Shown: piece after piece, positions 35,190-45,117 of the stretch
Position numbering within the stretch: the stretch's first letter is position 1
Layout of the letters: each line of letters opens with the position of its first letter
Assembly: GCA_023398105.1 (NCBI GenBank)
Contig: JAEWST010000020.1
Span: 1 to 64,000, forward strand
Direction of reading: 5' to 3'
Source: Bacillota bacterium
GTDB lineage: Bacteria; Bacillota; Clostridia; Acetivibrionales; DSM-1351
DNA length: 64,000 nt
Program-made: the position numbers and the translations under genes
The notes under the pieces: generated by a model
Databases searched by the model: none
The model's input: only the letters and a program-made list of their open reading frames with translations
Told to the model about the DNA's origin: nothing

Positions 35190-36077
35190 ATGACAGGTAA
35201 GATTAACAAAATACTTGTTGCATGTATTTTTGCTTTTTCTCTTGTTCTTATTTGCTCAGTTGCAATGGCTGCTAGTCAGTCAGGACAAATTGTCGGAACG
35301 AATGTAAATATGAGAAAAGCACCAGATACATCTTCAAGTGTTATCACGAAGTTATCCAATTCAAAGGTTTCAATTCTTGACAAGTCTAGTGGCTGGTACA
35401 AGATCTCCTTCAATGGTAAGACAGGTTGGGTTATAGGTGATTACATAAAACCACTGTCAACAGAAGGAAAAATTAACGCTAATGGTGTTAATTTCAGAGC
35501 AGGTGCTAGCACAGAAAGTAAGATAATTGATTCTTTGAACATGGGAAAGAGCGTTGTTATTCTTGATACTCAATCAGGCTGGCACAAGGTAAAAGTAGGT
35601 TCAAAGGTAGGATATATTGTTACTAAATTTGTAAATTCTGCTAATGCTTCAGCAAAAACATCACGTTCAACAACTGCAGTAACTATTACTGATTCTGATA
35701 CTTCTAGCTTCAGTGAAGTTATAGCATATGCAAAGAAATATGTTGGTGTACGTTATGTTGGTGGCGGAAAGAGTCCAAAAGGCTTTGATTGCTCAGGATT
35801 TGTCGGTTATGTTTACAAGCATTTTGGAGTTAAGCTAAGTGCTTCAGCATCTGGTATGTATTCTAATGGTACCAAAGTTTCCAAAAGTGCATTAAGAGCT
35901 GGAGATATTTTATTTTTTGATGCATCTCGTAGAGGAAAAGCAGGTTCTATAGATCATGTTGGTATTTATATGGGTAATGACAAGTTCATTCATGCATCAT
36001 CTACAAATGATTCAGTTATTATTCAGAAATTATCAGAGTATAGAGGAACTTATATTGGTGCTAAAAGAGTTATGTAA
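35190..36077 (+). CDS. secreted NlpC/P60 cell-wall endopeptidase with two SH3 domains
   Basis: 295 residues. Signal peptide (1-28, ending ICSVAMA-ASQ), two SH3b domains (about 33-90 and 94-150: NMRKAPDTSSSVITKL and NFRAGASTESKIIDSL), a serine/threonine linker, then an NlpC/P60 domain with Cys201 (FDCSGFVGYVYKHFG), His256 (SIDHVGIYMG) and a third polar residue at His268. It cuts peptidoglycan stem peptides. A c-di-AMP riboswitch and a consensus promoter sit directly upstream; c-di-AMP regulation of wall hydrolases is a known theme. TAGGAGGAGCT precedes the ATG. Confidence 0.95.
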   Translation: MTGKINKILVACIFAFSLVLICSVAMAASQSGQIVGTNVNMRKAPDTSSSVITKLSNSKVSILDKSSGWYKISFNGKTGWVIGDYIKPLSTEGKINANGVNFRAGASTESKIIDSLNMGKSVVILDTQSGWHKVKVGSKVGYIVTKFVNSANASAKTSRSTTAVTITDSDTSSFSEVIAYAKKYVGVRYVGGGKSPKGFDCSGFVGYVYKHFGVKLSASASGMYSNGTKVSKSALRAGDILFFDASRRGKAGSIDHVGIYMGNDKFIHASSTNDSVIIQKLSEYRGTYIGAKRVM

Positions 36078-36083
36078 TATTTT

Positions 36084-36137
36084 ATAGAACGTAGAATCCT
36101 ATATTTTAGTTGATTTTACGTTCTATGATGTTTTTTG
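36084..36137 (+). terminator. intrinsic terminator after the NlpC/P60 gene
   Basis: TAGAACGTAGAATC (36085-36098) pairs, with one mismatch, with GATTTTACGTTCTA (36112-36125), followed by TGATGTTTTTT. Confidence 0.85.
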
Positions 36138-36474
36138 TAGGAACTTTTTCTTAAAAGAAACTAACCTTAATTTATTATAGGATATTATTGTAAACTTTTA
36201 ATTGCTTATTAAGCTATAGTATAAATTATTGTATATCAATTAAACATTATTGTTTTCTTTTGTCTCTAAAGTTTGCCCATCATATATATTAATCCTAAAT
36301 AAAACTATATCTCTTCATATCAATGTTGTACATGCCTTAATGACTGCGAAAGTTGATTTTCAAATCAAATTTTTTCTATTAAAATCTTATTTTAGAAAAC
36401 TTCACTGTACTAACCAAATCAAATAATTAAAATAACAATGTTGGACTTCCGACTTACATTGTTAATTCAAAGGA
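36138..36474 (+). other. intergenic region with a hairpin before comEC
   Basis: AT-rich, without a gene. TAACAATGT (36433-36441) pairs perfectly with ACATTGTTA (36456-36464) around a 14-nt loop, ending 10 nt before the comEC ATG. It could be an operator or affect translation; nothing else is visible. Confidence 0.45.
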
Positions 36475-38886
36475 ATGGTAATTCTGGAACATAATTTTGT
36501 TAACATAAACAGACCACTCTGTCTTTTTTGTGTAGCATTTATTTTAGGCATATTGCTATGCTCATTTTTAGGAATACTATATGTACTAGTATTTATAGCG
36601 TTTAGCTTATTTTTTATATTTCTCTTTTTCAATAAAATTAAAAAAGCTATTTTTGTTTTAATAATATCTCTTGCTTTTTTAGCCTATGGCGGCATTAGTT
36701 TTTATAATGCAGAAAAAACCTATTCAAAAATCTTTGATGGATTTTACAACCAGCCAGTGACAATTGAAGGTTATGTGGACAGTGAAATTGAAGGTGCGGA
36801 TGGAAAGTTAAAATTCTATATGAGAACAAACAAAATTATATGTGAGCAAAAGGAGAAAAAAATTATTGGTAAATTACTTATTAATGTTTCAGATAATAAC
36901 GGATATTTAGAGAAAAACAACTCATTTAACTATAGAACAAGGATATACTTTATAGGAAATATAGAAAAGCCTAAACCAGCTGTAAATCCTGGCGGCTTTG
37001 ATTATAAACGTTATTTGGCATCTATAGGGGTATCGGGAACAGTCTATTTACGAAGTAGCTCTGATATATCCTTAGCTGGAGTTGAAGGAGGAGGGTGGCT
37101 TCACAAACTGGGCTATAGTATAAAGAATTACGTGCTTAAAATAATTGAATTCTGTTTGGACAAAAACCAAGCTGGATTGCTAGCGGGAATGATTATTGGC
37201 TATAAGGATGGGCTTGATGAAAATGCATATAATGCTTTTAGTAAAGCGGGCTTAACCCATATAATGGTTGCTTCTGGTATGAATATTGCATTTATTATTT
37301 TGCCCCTTACATATATTTTTAAGAAATTGAGAATAAGTCAATTTGTTTCAAACATATTGATAATGACTGTTCTGATTCTCTTTGTTTTTGTTGCGGGATT
37401 TTCAGCCTCTGTAGTTCGTGCAGTTATAATGGGCATTATAATTCTGCTGGGAAAACTAATAATGAGGGAAACCGATATATTTACAAGTATCTCAGCTGCT
37501 GCCATTATACTGCTATTTATAAATCCATATACAATTTTTGATATAGGATTTCAGCTTTCTTTTTCTGCAACTATTTCATTGGTTATGTTTTATAAAAAAA
37601 TAAAGGAACATATTGATAACAAGTATTTACCAGATATTATATCAGATACTATTGCAGCAACTATTGCAGCACAGATTGGTGTTGTCCCCATTACGTTATA
37701 TTATTTTAATAACCTCTCAACTATTTCAATATTATCAAATCTTTTGGTAGTACCTGTGGTTCAGATAATTACAATTATAGGCTTTATTATGGTATTTGCA
37801 GGTATTGTAAATATACACCTTTCTGTCTTGATTGGATATATTAATAATAACTTTTTATCCTTTGTGCTATTTATAACCGAAAAAACGGCAGAGCTACCTT
37901 ATGCTTCTCTAAAGCTTCCTACCCCTCAATTATGGCTTATAGTATTTTATTATATAGCTGTATTATATATTTTCAAATGGAGACAACTTGTAAAAAATAA
38001 ACTAAGCTTAAAATATGTTAAATATATTTGTATTGCATTGACCATTCTAATAATTGCAATTAAAAATATAGTTCCCAAACCCCTTGAAATTAACTTTTTA
38101 GATGTAGGACAAGGAGATAGCACCTTTATAAGAACTGCTCACGGGACTAAGATATTTATAGATGGCGGTGGTAGGGCTGCAGGCTCGAAATCAACATTTG
38201 ATGTAGGAGAAGCGGTTGTGGTACCATATATTTTAGATCAAGGTACAAAGAAAATAGATATTGTAATTGCAACACATGGACATTCTGACCATACTGAGGG
38301 CTTAGAAGCAATATTAGAAGAGATGAATGTTGGTATGGTTATATTACCAGATACTGATGGCAAGGGCTTTGAAAAACTAATCAAATTGTGCAGCCAAAGG
38401 AAAATTAATATTGTCGAGTGCAAAAAAGGAGATATAATAAGATTGGATGAAGACACTGTATTTGATGTGCTTAGTCCTTTGAAATTTGAACAGGATTCTT
38501 TGTCACAACAGTCTTTGAATGACAGCTCATTAGTGTTAAAATTAAAATACAAGAATTTTGAGGCTTTATTTCAAGGAGATGCAGAGGTTCCGATAGAGCA
38601 AAGAATGTTAGAGCAAGGATTGGATTTGAGTGCTGATATACTGAAGGTTGGACATCATGGCTCATATAGTTCAACAAGTGAAGAATTTGTAAAGCAATCA
38701 AAGTTTAAATATGCCGTTATTTCTGTAGGAAAAAATAACTTTGGACATCCTTCTCAATTTGTTGTTGATAGGCTTGCAGAAAGTGGTGTAGTGTCCTTTA
38801 GAACAGATGAAAGTGGAGCAGTCATTGCAACTAGCTATGGCGAAGGCGTTAATATCAGAACTATGCTTTCAAAGGATAATAGATGA
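36475..38886 (+). CDS. comEC: DNA internalisation competence protein ComEC/Rec2
   Basis: 803 residues: N-terminal membrane segments and DUF4131-type domain (about 1-200), the central competence domain with many helices (AGLLAGMIIGYKDG ... THIMVASGMNIAF ... FSASVVRAVIMG, about 210-520) and a C-terminal metallo-beta-lactamase-fold nuclease (DVGQGDSTFI, IDGGG, THGHSDHTEG, KVGHHGSYSST). It forms the channel for single-stranded DNA uptake. The ATG at 36475 has no separate Shine-Dalgarno, so the start is unsure. holA overlaps or follows directly, a common pairing. Confidence 0.95.
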   Translation: MVILEHNFVNINRPLCLFCVAFILGILLCSFLGILYVLVFIAFSLFFIFLFFNKIKKAIFVLIISLAFLAYGGISFYNAEKTYSKIFDGFYNQPVTIEGYVDSEIEGADGKLKFYMRTNKIICEQKEKKIIGKLLINVSDNNGYLEKNNSFNYRTRIYFIGNIEKPKPAVNPGGFDYKRYLASIGVSGTVYLRSSSDISLAGVEGGGWLHKLGYSIKNYVLKIIEFCLDKNQAGLLAGMIIGYKDGLDENAYNAFSKAGLTHIMVASGMNIAFIILPLTYIFKKLRISQFVSNILIMTVLILFVFVAGFSASVVRAVIMGIIILLGKLIMRETDIFTSISAAAIILLFINPYTIFDIGFQLSFSATISLVMFYKKIKEHIDNKYLPDIISDTIAATIAAQIGVVPITLYYFNNLSTISILSNLLVVPVVQIITIIGFIMVFAGIVNIHLSVLIGYINNNFLSFVLFITEKTAELPYASLKLPTPQLWLIVFYYIAVLYIFKWRQLVKNKLSLKYVKYICIALTILIIAIKNIVPKPLEINFLDVGQGDSTFIRTAHGTKIFIDGGGRAAGSKSTFDVGEAVVVPYILDQGTKKIDIVIATHGHSDHTEGLEAILEEMNVGMVILPDTDGKGFEKLIKLCSQRKINIVECKKGDIIRLDEDTVFDVLSPLKFEQDSLSQQSLNDSSLVLKLKYKNFEALFQGDAEVPIEQRMLEQGLDLSADILKVGHHGSYSSTSEEFVKQSKFKYAVISVGKNNFGHPSQFVVDRLAESGVVSFRTDESGAVIATSYGEGVNIRTMLSKDNR

Positions 38887-38915
38887 TTTTTATAGAAGGT
38901 GAAAGAGGAAACTAT

Positions 38916-39935
38916 ATGAGTATAGATATCTTAAGAAAACAGATTAAAGAAAATAAATTACAAAATGTTTATTTGTTTCATGGTGCTGAAGAGTACTTAA
39001 TAAAGTATTATATTAGTGCTATACAAAAATTAACTGTAAATGAAGATAATAGTGAGCTTAATTTTATAATCTATGATGGGAAGATTGATGAAGCTACAAT
39101 CATAGCTACCTGTGAAACGCTACCTATTTTTAGTGATAAGAAGCTGGTTATTGTAAAGAATTCAGGAATGTTTAAGTCTAAAAAGGCTGATGCTGCTAAC
39201 AGCTCCTCAAAAAAAACTGGTAATGATAAGTTTTCTGATTACTTGAAGAATATGCCGCCCTATACCTGTTTGATTATGGTTGAAGCTGAGGCTGATAAAA
39301 GAGTAAAGCTGTATAAAGCAATAAGTAATACTGGACTTATTGTTGAATTTGGTTTCCAAAAGCCAATGGATCTTGTTAAATGGGTAATTAAGGTGTTTGA
39401 CAGCTATAAAAAAACCATTGATCAGCATGCGGCTTCGTATTTGGTTGAAAATAGCGATTATTCTATGACTGAGCTACTTAACGAAATTGATAAAATAGTT
39501 AATTATGTGGGTGATAAGCCTCAAATAACAATAAATGATATTGAAAGCGTATGCAACAAATCCATAAAAAGCAGAATATTTGAACTTACAGATGCTATTT
39601 CAGTTGGAGATGTATCAAAAGCTCTCAATTTGCTAAATGATATGGCGGCACTTAGGGAGCCTATGCAAAAGATTTTATTTATGATAATTCGGCAAATCAG
39701 GATGTTGTACAGGATAAAGCTTCTGAGGCAAAATGGTATGAGTGAGGAAGCGGTAAAGAAGCAACTGGGGCTTACACCCTATGTTGCAGGAAAAGTAATG
39801 AAGATTAGTAAAGGGTTAGCCCTAAATACTTTAGAAGGGGCAATGAGTTACAGCTTAGAACTGGATGAGTCCATAAAAACAGGAAAAATAACCGATAGAG
39901 TAGCTATAGAACTACTAATTGCATCTATGGGTTAA
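38916..39935 (+). CDS. holA: DNA polymerase III delta subunit
   Basis: 339 residues from the ATG at 38916 (AGAGGAAAC upstream); an earlier in-frame ATG overlaps comEC and is less likely. Delta fold: NVYLFHGAEEYLIKYYI near the start, LPIFSDKKLVIVKN, then the helical C-terminal part (IFELTDAISVGDVSKALNLL, LFMIIRQIRMLYRIKLL). It opens the sliding clamp within the clamp loader. It follows comEC at 29 bp, as in many Firmicutes. Confidence 0.93.
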   Translation: MSIDILRKQIKENKLQNVYLFHGAEEYLIKYYISAIQKLTVNEDNSELNFIIYDGKIDEATIIATCETLPIFSDKKLVIVKNSGMFKSKKADAANSSSKKTGNDKFSDYLKNMPPYTCLIMVEAEADKRVKLYKAISNTGLIVEFGFQKPMDLVKWVIKVFDSYKKTIDQHAASYLVENSDYSMTELLNEIDKIVNYVGDKPQITINDIESVCNKSIKSRIFELTDAISVGDVSKALNLLNDMAALREPMQKILFMIIRQIRMLYRIKLLRQNGMSEEAVKKQLGLTPYVAGKVMKISKGLALNTLEGAMSYSLELDESIKTGKITDRVAIELLIASMG

Positions 39936-39955
39936 AAATATCGGGGGGTAAAATA

Positions 39956-41716
39956 TTGGAAAAATGGATTTTGAAAAATCCCAAAGGGGATTTTAAAAGG
40001 ATATCTCATGCATTAGGAGTTAGTGAGCTTATTTGCAGGATTTTAGTTAATAGGTCAATTGACAATTATGCCACAGCAAAATGCTTCATACAACCTGATA
40101 TAGAAAGCTTGTTTGACGGCAGATTAATGAAGGACTTAGAAAAGGGAACCTTAATAATCAAAGATAAAATAGCTGATGGTAAGAAAATTCGAATAATTGG
40201 CGATTACGATGTTGATGGAGTAATCAGTACATATATATTATATAAAGCACTGAATAGATGCGGTGCTAGAGTTGATTACGTAATACCTCACAGAATACAT
40301 GACGGTTATGGCATTAATAATAGCATTATTGAAACTGCAAAGAAAGATGGCATTGACACCATTATTACATGTGATAATGGCATATCGGCTTTAGAACAAA
40401 TTAAATATGCCAAGGAATTGGGTATTACAGTTATTGTAACAGATCATCATGATGTCCCTTTTATAGAGGATGCTGATTTAATTAGAGTGCAGGTAACTCC
40501 AGAAGCTGCTGCAGTTATTGATATGAAGCAAGCTGATTGTAAATATCCCTTTAAGCTGTTGTGTGGTGCTGGAGTGGCGTTTAAATTCATACAGGTGCTG
40601 TATCAGCAAATGAATATCCCAAAGCATGAGGAAAAGGCTTTTTATGAATTTCTAGCTATTGCAACTGTTTGTGATGTTGTTGATTTAACAGGGGAGAACA
40701 GAACACTAGTAAAAAATGGCTTGGAGGCTATTTCCAATAGTAAAAACATAGGTTTAAAGGCACTTATGGAACAAACGGGAATAATGGGCAAGGAGATAGG
40801 TGTTTATCATTTGGGCTTTATAATTGGACCTTGTATAAATGCATCAGGAAGACTGGATTGTGCTATTAAGGGACTAGAGCTCCTGTTATGTAATGATGAA
40901 GAAGAAGCGGTTCTAATGGCTCAGGAGCTATACAGCTTGAATACAGAAAGAAAGAATATGACTCTTAGCGGGGTTGAGGAAGCTGTTGCCACTATTGAGA
41001 ATAGCCATTTAAAAAATGACAAAGTACTTGTGGTATATAGACCTGATATCCACGAAAGCATAGCTGGTATAATAGCTGGAAAGATTAGAGAGAAATATAA
41101 TGTCCCTACTTTTATTCTTACAGATAGTGAAAACTGTGTAAAGGGTTCAGGGAGATCTATTGATGCATATAATATGTTTGAAGAACTACAAAAATGCAAA
41201 GAGCTATTGACAAGATTTGGCGGTCATCCGTTGGCAGCTGGATTTAGTCTTGAGCCTGATAAAATTGAGGCTTTAAGGCTTCAGTTAAATGCTTATTCAA
41301 CCTTGACAGAGGATGATTTAATTGCAAAGGTATACATTGATGCACAAATTCCAATAGATACAATTAATCTTCAATTAGCAGAGGAATTAAAGCTGCTGGA
41401 GCCTTATGGGAAGGGTAATTCAAAGCCTCTTTTTGCAGATAAAAATATATCGGTCAGCAGAGCTTCTGTATTAGGTGTTAATAGAAATGTACTAAAGCTC
41501 AGACTGCTATCTAATAATAAATATACTGACTGTATTCATTTTGGGGATATACAGGATTTCGACAATTACATTAAGTGTAAATTCGGAGAGAATGAGATAA
41601 ATAAAATGTATGCTGGACAAATTAATAGTATAAAGCTGGATTTGACTTTCCACATTGATGTAAATGAATATAATGGAAATAAAAATGCTCAGATTATTAT
41701 GCAGCACTATAGATAA
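39956..41716 (+). CDS. recJ: single-stranded-DNA-specific exonuclease RecJ
   Basis: 586 residues from TTG at 39956, with GGGGGG at 6 nt. DHH phosphoesterase: motif I IIGDYDVDGVIST, motif III VTDHHDVPF, then the DHHA1 domain with SGRSIDAYNMFEELQ and GGHPLAAGFSLEP, and an OB-fold tail. It is a 5'-to-3' exonuclease in recombination and mismatch repair. It follows holA at 20 bp; terminators are not obvious, so it may share its mRNA. Confidence 0.94.
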   Translation: MEKWILKNPKGDFKRISHALGVSELICRILVNRSIDNYATAKCFIQPDIESLFDGRLMKDLEKGTLIIKDKIADGKKIRIIGDYDVDGVISTYILYKALNRCGARVDYVIPHRIHDGYGINNSIIETAKKDGIDTIITCDNGISALEQIKYAKELGITVIVTDHHDVPFIEDADLIRVQVTPEAAAVIDMKQADCKYPFKLLCGAGVAFKFIQVLYQQMNIPKHEEKAFYEFLAIATVCDVVDLTGENRTLVKNGLEAISNSKNIGLKALMEQTGIMGKEIGVYHLGFIIGPCINASGRLDCAIKGLELLLCNDEEEAVLMAQELYSLNTERKNMTLSGVEEAVATIENSHLKNDKVLVVYRPDIHESIAGIIAGKIREKYNVPTFILTDSENCVKGSGRSIDAYNMFEELQKCKELLTRFGGHPLAAGFSLEPDKIEALRLQLNAYSTLTEDDLIAKVYIDAQIPIDTINLQLAEELKLLEPYGKGNSKPLFADKNISVSRASVLGVNRNVLKLRLLSNNKYTDCIHFGDIQDFDNYIKCKFGENEINKMYAGQINSIKLDLTFHIDVNEYNGNKNAQIIMQHYR

Positions 41717-42148
41717 TTTATATTAAACTTTTTTGTTGATAATTGGCAATAGAGACAGTTATAATAGATGTAATAGCTTAAAGTTAGAATACCCAAAGAC
41801 TTTTATGTTGGAAGTTTGAGTTGAATTACGTATTACACTGTATAATGCAAATAGTAACAAAATAATTTATATTAAATAGTTATATATCAAATTACTTGTA
41901 AGTATGAGAGTATTTCATTATAATAGTTATATCCTTTGCTGAATTAATATTTTCAACAGTTACTTACACATGAAGCAAATAAAAATTCTTGACAGAGGCT
42001 ATTAAACTGTCAAATAGCTTTTATAGATATAAAGCATTAGTTTGAATAAGTCCATACCTTAGGTATGGATATAGTTATAGCAATTACTCAAATTAGAATA
42101 TACTAATTAAACTGCTATTATAAATGTTTATGAAGGGGAGTATAAAAG
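41717..42148 (+). other. 432-bp intergenic region before apt
   Basis: AT-rich and no gene seen. TTGACAG (41989-41995) and CTGTCAA (42007-42013) form an inverted repeat containing a -35-like TTGACA but no good -10. TCCATACC (42051-42058) with GGTATGGA (42062-42069) makes a perfect short hairpin. Either could be regulatory for apt. Confidence 0.4.
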
Positions 42149-42664
42149 ATGGATTTAAAATCAAAACTTAGGCATGTTATGGATTTTCCGAAAGAAGGCA
42201 TTGATTTTATTGATATTACTACAGTATTGCAAGATCCAGAGGCATTTAAATACTGTATGGATGCTTTCAAAGCGATTTCCGATCAGGTGGGCGATTTTGA
42301 TATAATAGTTGGCTCGGAGTCTAGGGGATTTATTTTCGGAGCACCTCTTGCATACAAAATGGGGAAAGGCTTTGTGCCAGTCAGAAAAAAAGGAAAGCTC
42401 CCTTATAAGACTATTAGTGCAGAGTATGATTTAGAGTATGGAAAAGATGTTTTAGAAATACATGCTGATGCTATAAAACCCGGACAGAATGTTTTAATAG
42501 TAGATGATCTTCTTGCAACAGGAGGAACTTCCGAGGCAAATATTAGATTGATTGAGCAACTTGGAGGAAAGGTTGTGGGACTTATATATTTTATTGAGCT
42601 CACAATGCTTAATGGCAGAGAGAAGTTAAATGGTTACAAAGTAAACTCTATTTTAGAGTTTTAG
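42149..42664 (+). CDS. apt: adenine phosphoribosyltransferase
   Basis: 171 residues, the normal size. It makes AMP from adenine and PRPP. Motifs: FPKEGIDFIDITTVLQDPEAF near the start, GSESRGFIFGAPLAY, and the PRPP-binding loop VLIVDDLLATGGTSEA. GAAGGGGAG precedes the ATG. relA follows 100 bp downstream, a conserved neighbour in Firmicutes, linking purine salvage with (p)ppGpp. Confidence 0.96.
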   Translation: MDLKSKLRHVMDFPKEGIDFIDITTVLQDPEAFKYCMDAFKAISDQVGDFDIIVGSESRGFIFGAPLAYKMGKGFVPVRKKGKLPYKTISAEYDLEYGKDVLEIHADAIKPGQNVLIVDDLLATGGTSEANIRLIEQLGGKVVGLIYFIELTMLNGREKLNGYKVNSILEF

Positions 42665-42764
42665 ATTAAACTCAACTTTCCCAGTTGAAAATTGCAGGTA
42701 TGGGGGCTTATCAATGGAAAGTTGAGTATGTTAAGTCATATTGACTAATGGAGGGTATTATACT

Positions 42765-44972
42765 TTGACAGAACGCTTTTTATTACTTGTTGAAAAAGTT
42801 AAAAAGTACGACCCTAATGCCAATTTTGATTTGCTAGAAAAGGCATATAAAGTATCAAGCACAGCACATGAGGGTCAACATAGAAATTCTGGAGAACCAT
42901 ACATTATTCATCCAGTTGAAGTAGCAATTATTTTAGCTGATATGGAACTGGATGTTACTGCACTTGTTGCGGGACTTCTCCATGATACTATTGAGGATAC
43001 AACATGTACATATGAAGCGTTAAAAGCTGAGTTTGGAACAGCGGTTGCTGAACTAGTTGATGGGGTTACGAAGCTAGGTAAAATTCCGTTTACTTCAAAG
43101 GAAGAGCAGCAGGTTGAAAATCTTAGGAAAATGTTTTTAGCTATGGCAAAGGACATTCGAGTAATAATGATAAAGCTTGCAGACAGGCTTCACAATATGA
43201 GAACACTGAAATATATGACTGAGGGTAAACAGATATATAAAGCAAGAGAAACCTTAGAAATATATGCTCCATTGGCACATAGACTTGGTATTTCAAAAAT
43301 AAAATGGGAACTTGAAGACTTATGCTTAAGATATTTAGACCCTAAGGGATACTACGACTTGGTTCAGAAAGTTGCTTACAAGAGAAAAGAAAGAGAAGCC
43401 TATATATATGAAATTGTAAAAACGCTCAAAGAGAAGACGGATGAGCTTGGACTTGAAAATGTTCAGGTAGATGGAAGACCAAAACACTTTTATAGTATTT
43501 ACAGAAAGATGGTTGACCAAGGTAAAACAATAGAACAGATTTATGACTTGTTTGCATTTCGTATAATTGTAAATTCAGTTCAGGATTGTTATGCCTTACT
43601 TGGTCTTGTACATGAACTGTACAAGCCTATTCCTGGCAGGTTCAAAGACTTTATTGCAATGCCTAAGCCCAATATGTACCAATCTTTACACACCACCCTT
43701 ATTGGTCCTGAAGGAAAGCCCTTTGAGGTTCAGATAAGAACCTGGGATATGCACAGAGTGGCAGAAGTTGGTATTGCTGCTCATTGGAAATATAAAGAGA
43801 CTGGAAAAGATGGTGCAAATGGGGGAAAGGATGCTGCGGCTAAGGATGCTGAGAACAAATTTGCATGGCTTAGGCAGCTTTTAGAATGGCAGAAGGATAC
43901 CAAAGATGAAAATGAATTTATGGAAACACTCAAAATAGATTTGTTTACAGATGAGGTTTTTATATTTACACCAAAGGGGGATGTGCTGAACCTTCCTGTT
44001 GATTCTACACCTGTTGACTTTGCATACTATATTCACAGTGCAATTGGTAATAAAATGATTGGAGCCAAGGTTAATGGGAAAATGGTCCCAATTGACTATA
44101 CCCTTCAAAATGGTGATATAATTGAAATTTTGACTTCTTCCACTATACATGGACCTAGCAGAGACTGGCTGAAAATAGTTAAGAGCAGTCAGGCGAGGAA
44201 CAAAATTAATCAGTGGTTTAAGAAGGAAAAAAGGGAAGAGAATATCGTAAGAGGCAAAGAAATGATTGAAAAGGAGCTTAAAAAGCAAGGCTTTACCTAC
44301 AATCAATTATTTAAGCCTGAATGGGTAGAATTGGTTCTGCGCAAATATAATTTTTCATCTTTAGAGGATTTATATGCTGGAATTGGCTATGGTGCGATGA
44401 CTACAAATAAAGTGTTGACCAAGCTGAAGGAAGAGTTCAAGAAGACAATAAAGCCCGAAGAGTTGGAGCAAATTCTTGAAACTATTGCCCAGTCCAAGAA
44501 TGAAAAGAAGAAAAAGCGTGTTCCAGAAAGCGGAATTGTTGTTAAGGGAATTGACAATTGTCTAGTTAGACTTTCAAGATGTTGTAATCCGGTTCCAGGC
44601 GATGAAATAATTGGGTATATAACGCGCGGCAGGGGAGTTTCGGTGCATCGAAGCGATTGCATAAATGTAAAGGCAGGTCTTGAAAAAGAAGGCAGGCTTA
44701 TAGATGTAAAATGGTATTCAACTGTTGATGTAGCCTATAAGGCTGATATAACAGTAATGGCTCATGACAGATCTTCGTTATTGTTAGATGTGACAAATAG
44801 CGTTACTGAACTGAAAATACCAATTAAAGCTTTAAATGCAAGAACAACAAAGGAGCAGGTAACTATAATAAACCTTACTCTGGAAATAACTAATACAGAG
44901 CAATTAGAGAAAATAATTAAAAAATTGAGAAAGATAGACAGTGTGTTTGATGTAACGAGAAATAAGCAGTAG
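42765..44972 (+). CDS. relA: bifunctional (p)ppGpp synthetase/hydrolase (Rel)
   Basis: 735 residues from TTG at 42765, with GGAGGG 8 nt upstream. Full domain order: HD hydrolase (AHEGQHRNSGEPYIIHP, LLHDTIEDT, about 35-180), synthetase (RPKHFYSIYRKM ... DLFAFRIIV, about 215-340), TGS (about 385-450, DEVFIFTPKGDVLNLP), zinc-finger/helical region (CCNPVPGDEIIGYITRG) and C-terminal ACT. HD His/Asp residues are intact, so it should both make and degrade (p)ppGpp. The dtd-MBL-hemZ-hisS run follows. Confidence 0.95.
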   Translation: MTERFLLLVEKVKKYDPNANFDLLEKAYKVSSTAHEGQHRNSGEPYIIHPVEVAIILADMELDVTALVAGLLHDTIEDTTCTYEALKAEFGTAVAELVDGVTKLGKIPFTSKEEQQVENLRKMFLAMAKDIRVIMIKLADRLHNMRTLKYMTEGKQIYKARETLEIYAPLAHRLGISKIKWELEDLCLRYLDPKGYYDLVQKVAYKRKEREAYIYEIVKTLKEKTDELGLENVQVDGRPKHFYSIYRKMVDQGKTIEQIYDLFAFRIIVNSVQDCYALLGLVHELYKPIPGRFKDFIAMPKPNMYQSLHTTLIGPEGKPFEVQIRTWDMHRVAEVGIAAHWKYKETGKDGANGGKDAAAKDAENKFAWLRQLLEWQKDTKDENEFMETLKIDLFTDEVFIFTPKGDVLNLPVDSTPVDFAYYIHSAIGNKMIGAKVNGKMVPIDYTLQNGDIIEILTSSTIHGPSRDWLKIVKSSQARNKINQWFKKEKREENIVRGKEMIEKELKKQGFTYNQLFKPEWVELVLRKYNFSSLEDLYAGIGYGAMTTNKVLTKLKEEFKKTIKPEELEQILETIAQSKNEKKKKRVPESGIVVKGIDNCLVRLSRCCNPVPGDEIIGYITRGRGVSVHRSDCINVKAGLEKEGRLIDVKWYSTVDVAYKADITVMAHDRSSLLLDVTNSVTELKIPIKALNARTTKEQVTIINLTLEITNTEQLEKIIKKLRKIDSVFDVTRNKQ

Positions 44973-44984
44973 AGAGAAAGTCGA

Positions 44985-45117
44985 CCAAAGTTGTCAAAAA
45001 GGAGACGTACCTCCACGAAGCCAATACTATATTTTTTTGCAACAGTTGGCGTGGAGGTTAGTAGCTCGAAACATAGTTAGTACAAACATGGTGCGTTTTC
45101 GAGCTGTGGAGGTTATT
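44985..45117 (+). promoter_or_regulatory. dtd leader: Shine-Dalgarno-masking element with an inserted hairpin repeat
   Basis: ACCTCCACG (45009-45017) pairs perfectly with CGTGGAGGT (45050-45058), as before rsmB, and the block starts GTCAAAAAGGAGACGTACC. The GTGGAGGTTA that follows (45051-45060) is repeated exactly at 45106-45115, and between the two lies the AGCTCGAAA hairpin repeat. Only the second GTGGAGG is next to the dtd ATG, so the insertion separated the start codon from the fold-back element. Confidence 0.6.
45063..45105 (+). repeat. dispersed hairpin repeat flanked by 10-bp direct repeats
   Basis: AGCTCGAAAC at 45063 pairs with GTTTTCGAGCT ending at 45105; the middle has GTACAAACATGGTGC as in the other copies. 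The 10-bp GTGGAGGTTA on both sides (45051-45060 and 45106-45115) looks like a target-site duplication or a slipped duplicate. It suggests the hairpin moved into the dtd leader. Confidence 0.8.

Noticed and set aside
45037..45117. Longer dtd start
   Set aside because: The added 27 residues translate the leader and hairpin repeats; the family begins at MRAVVQRV.
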